Source: Blasia pusilla
Lineage: Eukaryota; Marchantiophyta; Marchantiopsida; Blasiales
DNA length: 64,000 bases
Reading direction: 5' to 3'
NCBI GenBank assembly: GCA_050084515.1
Contig: CM114274.1
Coordinates: 4,340,001 to 4,404,000 of the forward strand
Below, piece after piece: positions 12,866 to 23,890 of the stretch. A program made the translations under genes and the position numbers. The notes under the pieces were generated by a model. That model was not told where the DNA came from, did not search any database, and saw only the letters and a program-made list of their open reading frames with translations. Position 1 is the first letter of the stretch, and every line of letters begins with the position of its first letter.

Positions 12866-12965
12866 AACCGAACAAGACCACCGTAAGAAAATTACAACCA
12901 TTAAGTAAAATTTAGAGGATAGGAGAAGAAACACCTTGTGTATAAGATCACCAACGGACTCCAAT

Positions 12966-13592
12966 CAATATTTTATTATAATCCACCTATCTTGATTGTT
13001 TTGGTGAAGAGGGCTCACAATGATCCACATGCAAACTTGTTGCGAAGTATCCACATGGAAGCCACTCTCCCGAGCAATAGAGAACATAATATCCCGCACT
13101 GCATCGTGGGTGACTATCCTCTCATCCCCAACTGGACACCGTGCCAAATGCACATCAAGTGGATCCAGGCTCCGGCGACACTCGCAATGTGTCAAACCAA
13201 CCACCGATGGTTGGGGCAGGCCCAATCGGAACTGCATCGCTTTAGTGTAGGTAAGTGGTGCGATGCGGAAAGTCGGGATGAGGGGGCGAGCCCCCACCCA
13301 TCAACCTGCTTCCTTTTTGGAGCAAGAGCGAATATAGGCCTGAACCACCATGGGGATATTCCCATCCGACATAATAGCTCTAAACACTGCCTCAAAGTGG
13401 GCTTTCATGAAAGAAGATTGGAGCCCAGACTGTCCGGAGGTAACTAGAGAAGAGAAAGTGGAAGAACTGCTCTAGCCTCAACAAGAAGGGAGTCTCTACA
13501 AAGTGTGAGTGAAGACTGAAGTGGGAAAAGACCATCCTCAACCTCGGAAACGTACTGTAAAAGTAGCGGTGTCGTGTCGAGAGCCTTTCTTC
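12966..13592 (-). pseudogene. non-LTR retrotransposon RT polyprotein, zinc-knuckle C-terminal part
   Basis: Read on the minus strand, this keeps ARPLIPTFRIAPLTY, a Cys/His cluster (CECRRSLDPLDVHLARCP, then R, then H) and the segment HDAVRDIMFSIARESGFHV. The plus-strand copy at 24990-25510 matches it segment for segment, including the upstream YFYSTFPRLRMVFSH. The endonuclease-like domain that follows in other copies is missing here: similarity stops at about 12966. Miniature element copy 1 lies about 100 bp beyond. It belongs to the same broken gene as 14770-15978 and 20111-20499. Confidence 0.75.
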
Positions 13593-14769
13593 GAGTAAGG
13601 GCAGGCCGTCTACTTGCGGCAGACGTGGTCGATGCAAGGTGAACTCTCTAAGAAGTTCTCCTTTTTCAATACAAAATTATTATGTACTCTCAATTTTCTC
13701 ATGACAGGTATCACAAATGGAAGTGCCAAGACGATCACTTCTTTGTAACATCGGACCCCAAAATTCCTAACTATAAAATCCCTATAAACTACTTTACGCT
13801 TGTACACGAGAAAGATAGCACAACTAGTGTTAAAATCTACTTGAGCAGGCCTATTGACGTCCATGGATCGCTTTATAAAAACATACAAAGTATAATCCCA
13901 TGTCCTTCCATATGTGACGATAGGAAGAATCACCGGAGTTGGAGATTGTATGACTTTGTTCATGAACGCCTCCCCAAAGTGATAAACTAAATAGTGAGTG
14001 AACCAGTGCCTATCTACAAAGAGTACCTTGACATGGTAAGGATTGAGGAAAGGAAAGTCGGGCACAACTCGTGCTCCATCTCTATCCATGCTTGACAGAC
14101 ATTCTCTATTCTCCTCAAGAATGGGCTTTGGCGGAATTATTTTCCCAAGAGGGTTAATCCACTCTCATTGGGAAAATAACAAGCCAAAATATTCACTATT
14201 TTAGTATGACTAAACTCCTCTAAGGTGACAAGCCTCTCATCTCCACACACACCACACTCTAAAAACCTCTCGAAGAATAGATCATGGTCAAGTTACTCTC
14301 CCAAGAGGGGTGATCCACTCTCATTGGAAGAACAAGCAATCCCAAAGCCATACACTCAAGAGTGACACGAGAGACTCAAGATGTGAAATAGAAGGTGATG
14401 AACTTTTGAAGGTCCCTCCTCTTTATATTCTCACAAGGGATCCACAAGAGTACGAAATAGAGCTAATTTTATCTTGTGCCACATGGCTTCCTCTCAAGGC
14501 TCAGCCAATCACATTTTGACACAATTTCCATTTATCTCTTCCGAAATATCCTCTTTTATCCACTTGATATTTTCCAATTACCCCAACTAACCTAGCCACC
14601 AACCAAGACTACTTTTTCTTTTCATTAAAGTACCAACCTCACTACTTTATCTTTATAAAGTCATATTTTATTTATTACCTCTTTTTCTAAAGTTTGGCCC
14701 GCATAGAAGAGGCACCATAAAGAGGTTTTAACATGGGAATTTCCTTTTCCTAAGCTAATTTATTTAATA
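13593..14769. other. unrecognised DNA splitting the RT gene
   Basis: It lies between the RT thumb region (ending near 14770) and the zinc-knuckle part (from about 13592), so it is probably an insertion. It contains a 159-codon open frame on the minus strand (13610-14089) that matches no family I know. It also has a spaced direct repeat: CCCAAGAGGG followed by ATCCACTCTCATTGG, near 14143 and 14300. No clean termini or target duplication were found. Confidence 0.4.
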
Positions 14770-15978
14770 CTCATAAAAGTCTATCGAACACTTAATGAGG
14801 AAGGAGTTCACACACTGGCTGATTTTACTATACGACAACGGTCTATCCCTAACCAAAAATTGGGAGCAAAGGAGGGGTGCTAAAGTGGCCCAACTCCCTA
14901 AAAAATCCCAAGATGCCACTAACTAAGTCTTTGTAAGACCTACTCCACCAAAGGCAACGGCCAAGAAGTCTATCTACGAGCTAATTCCCCCGCGGGGCAC
15001 TCTAAGGAGCCGGGTCCTAGTAGATCCCCAAACCCCTGCATGATCTTTCTATCAAAAGATCTATACAAGGAAGAAATATGGGTAGACGCCCATACGGTTC
15101 TACAAAGATAACCATGTCTAGAAGCGAAACATGATGACAGGATGCCATAGGCTACTTGAGGGTCATAAATCCTCGTGAGATCGTCGACGTGGAGAAGGTC
15201 CTCGATAAGAACCGCCGCCACAAAACTCGATACAAAGTCATGGCTCCCGAGTGGGACTCCCAAGACGCGAAGCCCTCCAATAGGTATCAAGAATCTGTTG
15301 CGTAAATGTTTATCAGCTGGTAGGTATCATGGAGACCAAGCCTTGCACTTTCCCACCTTCACCGCAAGACCGACATGTGCCAACTATGCTGAAAAATGCT
15401 GAAATGCAAGAACAACCAAGTCTCCAGGGCCAACAATGTGAGTATCATCTGCCAACGAAGGGAAAATGCAACCCAGGAAAGCCTCCACCGTAGAAAGAAT
15501 CGCTCGATAATGAGCCAAAGCAAACAATGTACCACCCAAGGGATTACCGTGACGAGTCCCGGTAGCAGACTCCAAAACCGTGACCTCCTCCTCGAACCTA
15601 CCGTGGTGAAAATAGAGGGGCGAAGGAGCCCCATATGAAGCCTGCACAAAGGGAATCAGGATCGCAATAGGCCCCACTGCATCTCTCAACTCCGTGAAGA
15701 TAGATACGCGAGACATTGAGTTGAAGCGTTCTTCACATCAACTTGGAGAACCACCCACTCAGGATATATATCCAGACAAGCCCTCAAACCTAAGGCTACA
15801 ACCTCATAAGCGGCTGGCGTGGCAACTCCAAACTTGTGGGGACCTAGATGTGACTGGAAAGCCTCACGGAATTGCAAAGCGATAGTGCGACTCACCAACC
15901 ACAAGAGCATCTCACCTATACCGATTGGACGGATCCCTCCACCCTCCTTCGACAACGCCAAAAGTCGCACTGCCCCCT
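14770..15978 (-). pseudogene. non-LTR retrotransposon reverse-transcriptase core
   Basis: On the minus strand the order of RT blocks is RPIGIGEMLLWLVSRTIALQ, then motif A (VLQVDVKNA), then motif B (GTRHGNPLGGTLFALAH), then motif C (LADDTHIVG) and a thumb-like segment (RVLGVPLGS). A drifted continuation (FGGVGLTKT, LGSWATLAPLLCSQF) runs to about 14770. Frame changes occur just after motif A (near 15700) and after motif C (near 15384), so the gene is dead. The catalytic Asp pair is kept. Its upstream part is at 20111-20499, separated by copia element A. It is a distant relative of LINE-type RTs, not of copia or gypsy. Confidence 0.8.
15974..15978. repeat. target-site duplication (left) of copia A
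   Basis: CCCCC directly precedes the LTR and is repeated at 20106-20110 after the 3' LTR. Homopolymer counting makes the boundary uncertain by about one base. Confidence 0.7.
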
Positions 15979-16288
15979 ATTGAAGATTGAGTTACAGTCA
16001 AGCTCATGAGACATCTGAACTGCTACATTTGGTACTCACACGAAGTAGGGAAGCTTAATCTTGGTTAGTCAGTTAAGCGCAATTATTTTAACTAGGGTTA
16101 GTTAATCACAGTTAGTCTAACTCGAGACTATGGTTAAGGTTAGGATTAGGATTGCTTGTACATACCATATAGAATTGAGAAGGGGACCAGCCTCCACTCA
16201 TTCTCTCATTGCAAATTTCGTTCTCCATGGTGTGTGTATGTGTGAGAGCCGTTTTCCACCAATTATGCTTGTTTAACAGTTTTCCATA
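15979..16288 (+). repeat. 5' LTR of copia A
   Basis: It begins TATTGAAGATTGAGTTACAG and ends CAGTTTTCCATA. It contains TTAACTAGGGTTAGTTAATC, a short run of TTAGGATT units, and TGTACATACCATATAGAATT, which may be a degraded TATA-type promoter (CCTATATAATT in the other LTR copies). It matches 19798-20105 and the solo LTR at 33451-33762. Confidence 0.9.
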
Positions 16289-16301
16289 TGGTATTAGAGT
16301 G
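16289..16301 (+). other. primer-binding site of copia A
   Basis: TGGTATTAGAGTG directly follows the LTR. It resembles TGGTATCAGAGC, the complement of the 3' end of plant initiator-Met tRNA, with two changes. Confidence 0.8.
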
Positions 16302-16804
16302 ATAGGAGAACATCACTTGAAATTCTTGGTGTTTGAGGAGAGAAGAGAGGCAAGAGAAGGCACAATTTTAGTTTGGGAGAAGGAAGTTTTATTCAGCGCT
16401 CAGTGGGTGCAGATTTCAGGTGGAGCTTTGACGGTGATAAAACTTTGGAGGCATTTTTGAAGGCTTTTCCGGTCGATTTAGCCATTTGGATCCGCAAGGC
16501 TAGAATGATGCCTAAGGTTTGTTCAATAAATCTTGTTGAGCTTGTCAAGAGCTTTCCAACGCACCCAAAATCGCTTGATTCTCACATTCTAAGCTCCTGC
16601 AGTAGCAATTTCAGTGTAGGAAAGTGCAATTAGTGAAGAAAAGTTGTGCAGTTTGCTCTCTATAGGCCAATTTCGACTAGTTCTTTCATACAGTTGATCA
16701 AGTTTGGCAAATTTCAAGTCGATTTCAGTGTAGGAGTGGTCTATGCTTCAATTGGAGGAGTAGAAAGCTTGAAATTATTTTTTTTGTGAGTGAAATCGTT
16801 CGTC

Positions 16805-17892
16805 ATGGAGTATTCCTCAGCAGCAATCACAGCCGAGAAGCTAGATAAGCAGAATTACAATGTCAGGAAGTTTCACATGAAACAATTTCTCATGGGTCAA
16901 GAACTATGGGAGCTTGTCACAGGTGATGAGACCAAGCTTGAAGGCAACTCAACAGACTTGAATATTTTTGCCTGGAACAAACGCGAAAGGCAAGTAATCC
17001 ACTACATTTCAATAACGATCAGTTCGCCAATGATAGGTCTTATTCAAGATGTTGATACTCTGAAGGAGACCTGGGATGCATTGGAAAAGATGTTCTAGAC
17101 ATCTACAAAGGCCAGAAAGCTTCAATTGAAATAGAAATTGAAGAAGTGAGGAAAGGATCGCAGAGCATCAATGATTATATTTTGAATATTAGACATATTG
17201 TTGATCAGTTGAATAGCATTGGAGTGAGAGTTGAAGATGATGATATGATTTTGTTCACTCTTCAAGGCCTTCCAAAGGATTACAAGTCCTTTGAGACCTC
17301 TATCTCTGTGAGAGAGAAGTATCCAACCTTTCAAGAGTTAGTCCCTCTGTTAATCAATGAAGAGATGCGCCTAGTTGGCACCGGTAGCTCGTCTAGTCTG
17401 CAAGAGAGTGCACTATTTGCAGCTTATGGATCAAACAGAGGCACGGGTCGTGACAGAAAATTCCATGGTCGTGGTGGATATCAAGCATATGGAGGAAGAG
17501 ACACTCAATATAACGTCACTCAATTAACTACGAACCAATACCACACACAATCACAAGGTGGTAATGGTGGAAACCGTTGGGGTCAAGGTCAGCAGCAGAG
17601 GGTCCTTGGATCTTACAATTACTATGGGATAAAGGATCACTATGCAAAGTTTTGCTTCAAGAAGAAGGCAGATATGAGAACAAGAGCCTTACAACAACAA
17701 AACTATGTGGAGCAACAACACCAAGAGCAGTACCGAGAACAACAACATTCACAAACGAAGCATCTCTTGGTCATCATTCATCATATGGGAGCAATGGTCA
17801 AGAAAGACTCGACAGTAGATTGGTACATTGACTCTGGTGCATCAAATCACATGACCTCACAAGCTAAATGGTTCAAGAGTTTGAGTCGGTGA
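16805..17892 (+). pseudogene. gag: copia A gag and protease start
   Basis: Gag starts at ATG 16805 with KLDKQNYNVRKFHMKQFL, the usual copia Gag opening. A TAG ends the first frame at 17096-17098, and the reading continues in another frame from about 17130 (INDYILNIRHIVDQLNSIG, then LQGLPKDYKSFETSI). A Gly/Gln-rich region follows. The zinc knuckle is damaged: NYYGIKDHYAKFCFKK keeps the last His and Cys but has Tyr where the first two Cys should be. The protease active site WYIDSGASNHMT is intact, near 17820-17855. The frame then stops at 17890-17892. The capsid gene is dead by one frameshift and several stops. Confidence 0.85.
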
Positions 17893-19784
17893 AAGATCCG
17901 CAATTGTGCTCACAGGAGATGACACTCAACATCATATCACGCATACCGGTAAAGTTCCAATAGCATCAGATGGTCTTTGTGCTCTTGGAAATGTTCTCTA
18001 TGTTCCTATCATTGCAAGAAACCTGATCTCTGTAGGACAGATAGTAGAGCATGATTATCAAGTGAAGTTTAACGTAGATGGTTGTTTCATTGAAATAATG
18101 GATGACCAGACTACGATAGCCAAAGGAATTATATCTAGTAGAATGTTCAAATTAGATGTTTCTATGCCAGAGATTCAAAGAGCAATGTATAGTCAAACCG
18201 ACCAACAAGTCACAGATCTAAATGTGTGACATAAAAGAATTGGACATATGAATCTTCAAAGATTACAAAGTCTTTCATCATCTAATATAGTAATAGGACT
18301 CCATAAATTAGCGAGTCCTGCTACGTTAGAGGTATGTCTGCTTGCCAATTTGGAAAACAAGCTAGATTTCCTTTTCCAAAGCAAGGTAGAAGAGCATCCA
18401 AGATATTGGAGTTGATCCACAGTGATATGTGGACAACATCACAACATAGCCTTAGCGGTTTCCAGTACTTTGTTTCATTTATTGATGACTTCTCTAGGTA
18501 TATATGGGTATACTTTGTGGGCGCCAAGTCAAAGGTATTCTCAGTGTTCCAAACATTCAGAGTTTTAGTAGAGAAGCAGACTGGAGAGCATATTTTGAAA
18601 TTGCGTTGTGATGGAGGAGGAGAGTATCCTTCAATAGAGTTTGATGACTATCTACGTCAAGAAACTTGCCGTTATACTCCACAACAAAATAGAGTGGCTG
18701 AGATGAAGAATCGACATATTGCTGAAGTGGCACGAGCTATGCAGAATGAGAAGAACATCCCTAAGGTGTATTGGGCAGAGGCTGTAGCATCTGCAATCTT
18801 CTTAATCAACCGAACTCCAACAACAGGAGTTCAAGATAAAACTCCATTCGAAGTCTTCACAGGAAGTAAATATGATTTTCCTTCTTGAAAGTATTTGGCT
18901 GTATTTGTTATGCTCATGTTCCTTCTGAGAGACGTCATAAATTAGACCCCAAGTCTGAATGATGTATCTTCATTGACTATGCTAATGGAACTAAGGGATA
19001 TAAGTGCTCCATTCCATCCTCTAGGCAGTTGATTATTAGTCAGGATGTTGTCTTTGATGAGCTAAAGTCATGGTATGCTCCATCTGAGCCTATTCCACCT
19101 CTAAACTAAAATCGAATTGTAAAGATCGAATAGATTGACGTCAAGAATGCCTTCTTTAATGTAGATCTATACGAGGAGGTATATATGACTCAACCACCTG
19201 GATACGAGCATCCCAAGTTTCCATTTCGCGTATGCAGGTTAAAGAAAGCTCTATACGGGCTCAAACAAGCTCCAAGAGCTTGGTATGGCAATATTTCATA
19301 CGTCCTACAAGAGTTGGGTTTTAGGGTATGTGATTCTGACTCCTCGTTATATGTCTTGAGAGGACAAGATCATACGGTCCTACAGTTGCTTTATCTTCAA
19401 CAGAGGCTGAGTACAAAGGAACAACCAATGCAACATGTGAGGCGGTGTGGCTTCATCGATTACTTGTTGAGATTGGTGTTAGTAACTTAGGACCTAGTGT
19501 AATATATGCAGATAATATTAGTAGCATCAAGCTTGCTAATATCCCTGTGTTTCATGCTCGTAAAAAGCATGTTGAGGTGCACTTTCATTTTATCAGAGAG
19601 AAAGTGCTTGCAGGAGAAATTGATTTTCTGTATATAGGTACAGATCAGCAAATTGCTAACATCTTTACAATGGATTTGTCTAGAGGTACAGATCAGAAAA
19701 TTGCTAACATCTTTACAATGGAGTTGTCTAGAGATAAGGTTGAGATGTTTAGAAATGATTTAGGCGTTAGAGATATCGATATGA
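17893..19784 (+). pseudogene. pol: copia A pol remnant: integrase, partial RT, RNase H end
   Basis: The part after the protease (GNVLYVPIIARNLISVGQI) leads to the integrase core: HSDMWTTS, FIDDFSRYIWVYF, CDGGGEY and YTPQQNRVAEMKNRH, with NR in place of the usual NG. Stops interrupt the reading at 18227, 18886 and 18961. After VVFDELKSWYAPSEPIP the text jumps to [17 protein letters not shown], so the start of RT is deleted. After LYVLRGQDH it jumps to the end of RNase H, which removes the catalytic Tyr-X-Asp-Asp box. A short in-frame duplication (IANIFTMDLSRGTDQ, repeated once) lies near 19640-19720. Confidence 0.85.
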
Positions 19785-19797
19785 GCTTGAAGGGGAG
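19785..19797 (+). other. polypurine tract of copia A
   Basis: GCTTGAAGGGGAG lies directly before the 3' LTR, at the place where plus-strand DNA synthesis is primed. Confidence 0.75.
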
Positions 19798-20105
19798 TAT
19801 TGAAAATTGAGTTACAGTCAAGCTCATTAGACACATGAACTGCTATATTTCGTATTCATACGAAATAGAGAAGCTTAATCTTGGTCAGTCAATTACGCGC
19901 GATTATCTTAACTAGGGTTAGTTAATCATAGTTAGTCTAACTCGAGACTATGGTTAAGGTTAGGATTGCTTGTACATACCCTATATAATTGAGAAGGGGA
20001 CCAACTTCCACTCATTCTCTCATTGCAAATTTCGTTCTCCATGATGGTGTGTGTGTGTGTGTGAGCTGTTTTCCACCAGTTATGCTTGTTTAGCAGTTTT
20101 CCACA
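19798..20105 (+). repeat. 3' LTR of copia A
   Basis: It begins TATTGAAAATTGAGTTACAG and ends CAGTTTTCCACA. Compared with the 5' LTR it has an expanded GT run (about 20045-20061), one TTAGGA unit fewer and scattered transitions. Confidence 0.9.
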
Positions 20106-20110
20106 CCCCC

Positions 20111-20499
20111 AATACTTGAGCCACTGATGTTGGCACTCTCCCTTGAGCTAGGTAGGAGGCAATCTGAAGCAACTTGGAAAAGCCGCTAGCACAGTCCTCG
20201 GGGGGAAAGCAATCACGAAGGTGTTCGTACATCATACCGGACAACTCTACGGTTGTTATCTTAGGGGAATGCCCGAGTGCCTGTTCAAAGATGGACAGGT
20301 CTAGGCATAAAGCCGTGTCAGGATGGAAGCCACGTACAAAAGCTGGAATACCGATTGCTAGACGAGGTGCAAACTTATAAGCATGCCCAACCTCAAATTT
20401 TCTGTAGTCACACCCATGCATGCCGGGTTGCGGCGGCCTTTGAGTTGCGTTGGTTTTTTGCGCCAAAATTTTTGGGCATACAAGTGGTCTAAGTGGCAC
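20111..20499 (-). pseudogene. non-LTR RT polyprotein, region upstream of RT core
   Basis: The minus-strand frame ends HLRDCFPPEDCASGFSKLLQ, then YLAQGRVPTSVAQVLG. In this RT family that stretch lies just before the LLALSK...RPI block found at 15970, so the two were contiguous before copia A arrived. The upstream part (CDYRKFEVGHAYKFAPRLAI) matches no domain I know. The true start is not visible: the frame opens near 20499 and the upstream DNA changes to a GC-rich segment. Confidence 0.65.
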
Positions 20500-21650
20500 C
20501 TCGAGCGAAAGTAACTATGAACAACCAATTTAACGAATTTATTTTGCTCGTTGGTTTATCAAAAAGTAATTTCGTACGTAAAAATGAAGGAGGACGCCTG
20601 TACGTGGGACCCGGGTCTTTGGAGGCTGTACCCATCGCCCTTCACCTCCGATTCCCTAAAGGTGGCAGGAGATGCGACCCTAATCATCGGTATATCGTAT
20701 GTCTACGCCAGCTGGTAAGGCTACCGAATACGTGAAGAATCTAGAAACGTATGCCTTTCAAGAAAAGCTAGAAAGGACCTTTCTTGGTGAGTGGCAGAGA
20801 CGAGGGTTGGGGGTACAAAGCTAGTCCTAGCAAAGTCACGCGCTATGGTGCACTCACTGCAAGGCAGCATGGCCGGGTACGTGATGCATACGATGGCCTA
20901 TTCTACATCCGGTCCGAACGGAAAAGGTGAAAACTAGGGGTGTATAGGAGGTCTGCCGGTTTATAGGAGCATGACCAGAGGCAGATGAGGAATACGTAGG
21001 GCACCTGGAGCCTCATTCTCGTATTTTTCCCCAGCACTTTAGACTCTACGGTTGCGCTGGAAAGCATCTCTGATTCCATCCCATCTTTCCCGTCCCGGAG
21101 GTCGGACCCTCCGCGCGCGTTTATCTTCTCGGGAAACAGCGCAAAGTGGGGCTTTTCCCCGCTTTCTCTTCCTCCGCCGGGAGCCAAAAGCGTATCTCGT
21201 AGATTCGCTGTAGAACGTAAGCGTCCGCATTTGGAGAACTCCGACTGTATATGCGACTGTACAGCCTCCCGTAGCAGCGGCCGCTTCATCACGCCTCGCG
21301 CCTTTCCGGGCAGGACGTCCCCCGTTCTGACGTAGCCCGTCTTACCCGACCGTGCTCATCGCCGAAGCAGCGTGGGCAGGTATGGTACAAGAGCGAGTCA
21401 AAGTTGAAACAGCCTTGACGCACGGACATGCTACGAAGGTCCCCGGCCCAAGGAATATGAGGGCAGACATCATGATCGCGAAATTGCTGTGCCGGCCACT
21501 GCAAGTCGGGAATCACCGGCAGACCAGTTAAACGAGGCGAAATATAGAAGCGGGAAAGCCATAAGAAAATCGCTATTGGGAAACCGCAAAGGCGGGGGTT
21601 GGAATAAGGATGGGCACCTGCTTTAGGCATCAATCAGCTCATTGTCCGAT
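20500..21650. other. GC-rich segment, no recognised gene
   Basis: Two minus-strand frames of 129 and 114 codons (20903-21292 and 21289-21633) overlap by a few bases. Neither has a recognisable domain and both share the GC-rich composition that favours chance frames. Either could be the lost 5' part of the RT polyprotein, but nothing in the text shows it. Confidence 0.4.
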
Positions 21651-21959
21651 TTCTTTTCACTTTGTCGCCTAGTGGTAAGTATGCTTATGAAGTTAGTAAA
21701 ACGCAATCTATCCATATGAATATAAATTTCAAAGTCGTTCTTTGGTGGTTAGTCCCGTATTGCTTAAGGGTTTAATATTAAGCGCCATCAAATTATATTA
21801 AATTCAGAAAATTCGGATTGAAAAGGATTGTTTAAATAATTTATTTTTAATCATTGTCATACTTTGAAAACTAAAATTTACTCCTACAATTATAATAGAA
21901 CAATTTGTGATTTCCAGTCAACAACTTAAATTGGAGGAAAGAGGATTTAAAGTAATAAG

Positions 21960-22770
21960 GTTATGCATATAATTCGGTTTGGATACTCAATTTTGATTCA
22001 TATTGAATTATGGCTTATGGTTTTAGAATATTGGGAAGAACCCTACAAAATCTCCAATTGGAAATCTTTCCAAATCAAATTTGGGTCACTAGAAATATCT
22101 AACTATTAAATTTTCCATTTTACACTTTCCTCATCAAATGATCCTATCAAGAAAAAAAGAGGAGATTTCTATTATTAAAGATATTCATGATTGAAATTAT
22201 TATTTAGGATATTATTTAGATCAGAATTTTTTATTGGAGATTTCTCGTAACAAATATCTAGTTGAAAATATCCAATTCCTAAAATTTTCATATTAGATTT
22301 CCATCCGTCAATTTTTTACGCAAATGGTTATTGTTGACCAAACTAGACTAGCTCCCATCTAGCATTGGATAAATTTGTACGTGTAGTTCAAATAAGACGC
22401 TCAATTTTGGCTTACAATGAATTATGGCTTCAGGTCATAGGAGTTTTGGAAAAATCGTACAAGATATTGAATTGGAAATGTTTCCAAATCAAATTTCCAT
22501 CACTAGAAATATCCAAATATCAAAGTTTAGAAAAAATATTTTTTCATAATAATTCCTTGTGTGAGAAAACTTTGAAATTGAATTGAAAATTTTGAAGGTG
22601 TAGGAATGGAAAATTTTGTCAGATTATATTTCTATCAAAGAATTCCTCATAACAAATATCTAGTTGGAAATTGGCGATTTGCAGAATTTTCACAATCAAT
22701 TTTCATCACTCTATTCTTTGAAAATTAATGTCATTAACCAACTTTTGTGGGTTGTCATCTACATATGTAC
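21960..22770 (+). repeat. diverged tandem duplication, period about 400 bp
   Basis: Matching blocks recur in the same order about 400 bp apart: GAATTATGGCTT, ATTGGAAAT.TTTCCAAATC, TCACTAGAAATATC, then AACAAATATCTAGTTG and AATTTTCA. The units differ heavily. No coding frame is kept. Confidence 0.65.
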
Positions 22771-23870
22771 AAGATTCATCCATCTCAAGAATCTTAGAAT
22801 ATTTTTACAATAATAATTGGAAAACCAGTAACGAAATTGATGTTTGACTAAAGATTCAACAAATCTTCATAATTGTCCATTATAACATTTATCCTCAATG
22901 CAGCTCACATATATTCATACATAGATTTATCAATTCATGTTGTGATGTACATATTCAAGTTATCACCCAAATCATAACTTTTCATTATGAATGAAAAATC
23001 AATATAAATAAAACCTAAGTGTATGCAGTGATTAGAAAAGAACATTACAATAATAGATAGAAGATATGAGTTTAATAAGGATGATATAAATTCTTTATTT
23101 CTGTTATTACTTTAGAATGCATAACTAATCTTCAAACAAAATATTCAACATATATTTATTATCCCTATAAGCACTCGTCATTTTTTATCTCTATCTAACC
23201 TATATGCGTTCTCTACACGTGCTTATAATTTCTAGCTCTTAAGGTCCGCAAAGTGGTTGCTTAGGATAGAAGAGGATCCTAAGTTAAGTGGATGAAGAAG
23301 GCTAGAAATGCTTTTTCCTCACTACCATTTTCAAATGAGATGCTAAGGGTGTGGGAATTGTGTTTTCCCAAAGGAAAAAGGATCAAATTTTCCAAATAAA
23401 CAATGAGGTTTAAAATAAAAAATAAAATGAGAAACCATATTTTAAAGTGAAAATAATTTGAAGTAGCGGATAGTATGTATACTAATCTTCTCTCAAGTAT
23501 GCTTCATCCCAAATCATGAAACCTAATCCCTACGCAATACGACTAAGAAAATTAGGAAATATACATTTGGTATACGGGAGCCGATATGAGATACTTATCT
23601 AAATACCACTTTTCCCCTCATTTAAATGAATTTAATAGACTCCAATTAGAAACTCAACCCCCTTTTGGTGTCCTATACGTTTTCTCAATAAACTAAGATA
23701 AAGGTGACCGAATTTTTTTTGAAAATGTAATAATAAATAGAAAATAGGATGAGAAACCCATCAGATAAGATAATAGAGCGGGAGGCATTGTAGAATATGC
23801 TAGATATGCTACATAAGTGATGAAGAGGGGAATGAATCCTCCATAAGCCACACAAACGATGGAAAACATT

Positions 23871-23890
23871 CCGGTGAGGTACCTCACCGG
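23871..23890. repeat. perfect 20-bp palindrome
   Basis: CCGGTGAGGTACCTCACCGG reads the same on both strands with no spacer. The surrounding DNA is AT-rich. It could be a dimeric protein-binding site or chance. Confidence 0.8.

Larger units (their letters stand above)
15979..20105 (+). mobile_element. Ty1/copia retrotransposon A (internally deleted)
   Basis: A 4.1-kb element with two LTRs of about 310 bp, a primer-binding site next to the 5' LTR, gag, protease, integrase, part of RT, the end of RNase H and a polypurine tract. It is inserted head-to-tail against the minus-strand RT gene, between sequences that are neighbours in that gene family. The LTRs differ at roughly 25 positions by eye (about 8%), so the insertion is old. 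Most of the reverse transcriptase, including the Tyr-X-Asp-Asp box, is deleted, so it cannot move on its own. Its LTR begins TATTGAA rather than the usual TG. Confidence 0.9.

Noticed and set aside
20903-21633. Two adjacent GC-rich frames as the 5' part of the RT polyprotein
   Set aside because: Their position would fit, but there is no motif, and the composition changes sharply from the RT part at 20499.
21661-21735. tRNA-like start (GTCGCCTAGTGGTAAGTATG)
   Set aside because: The D-arm-like text is not followed by an anticodon stem or T arm.
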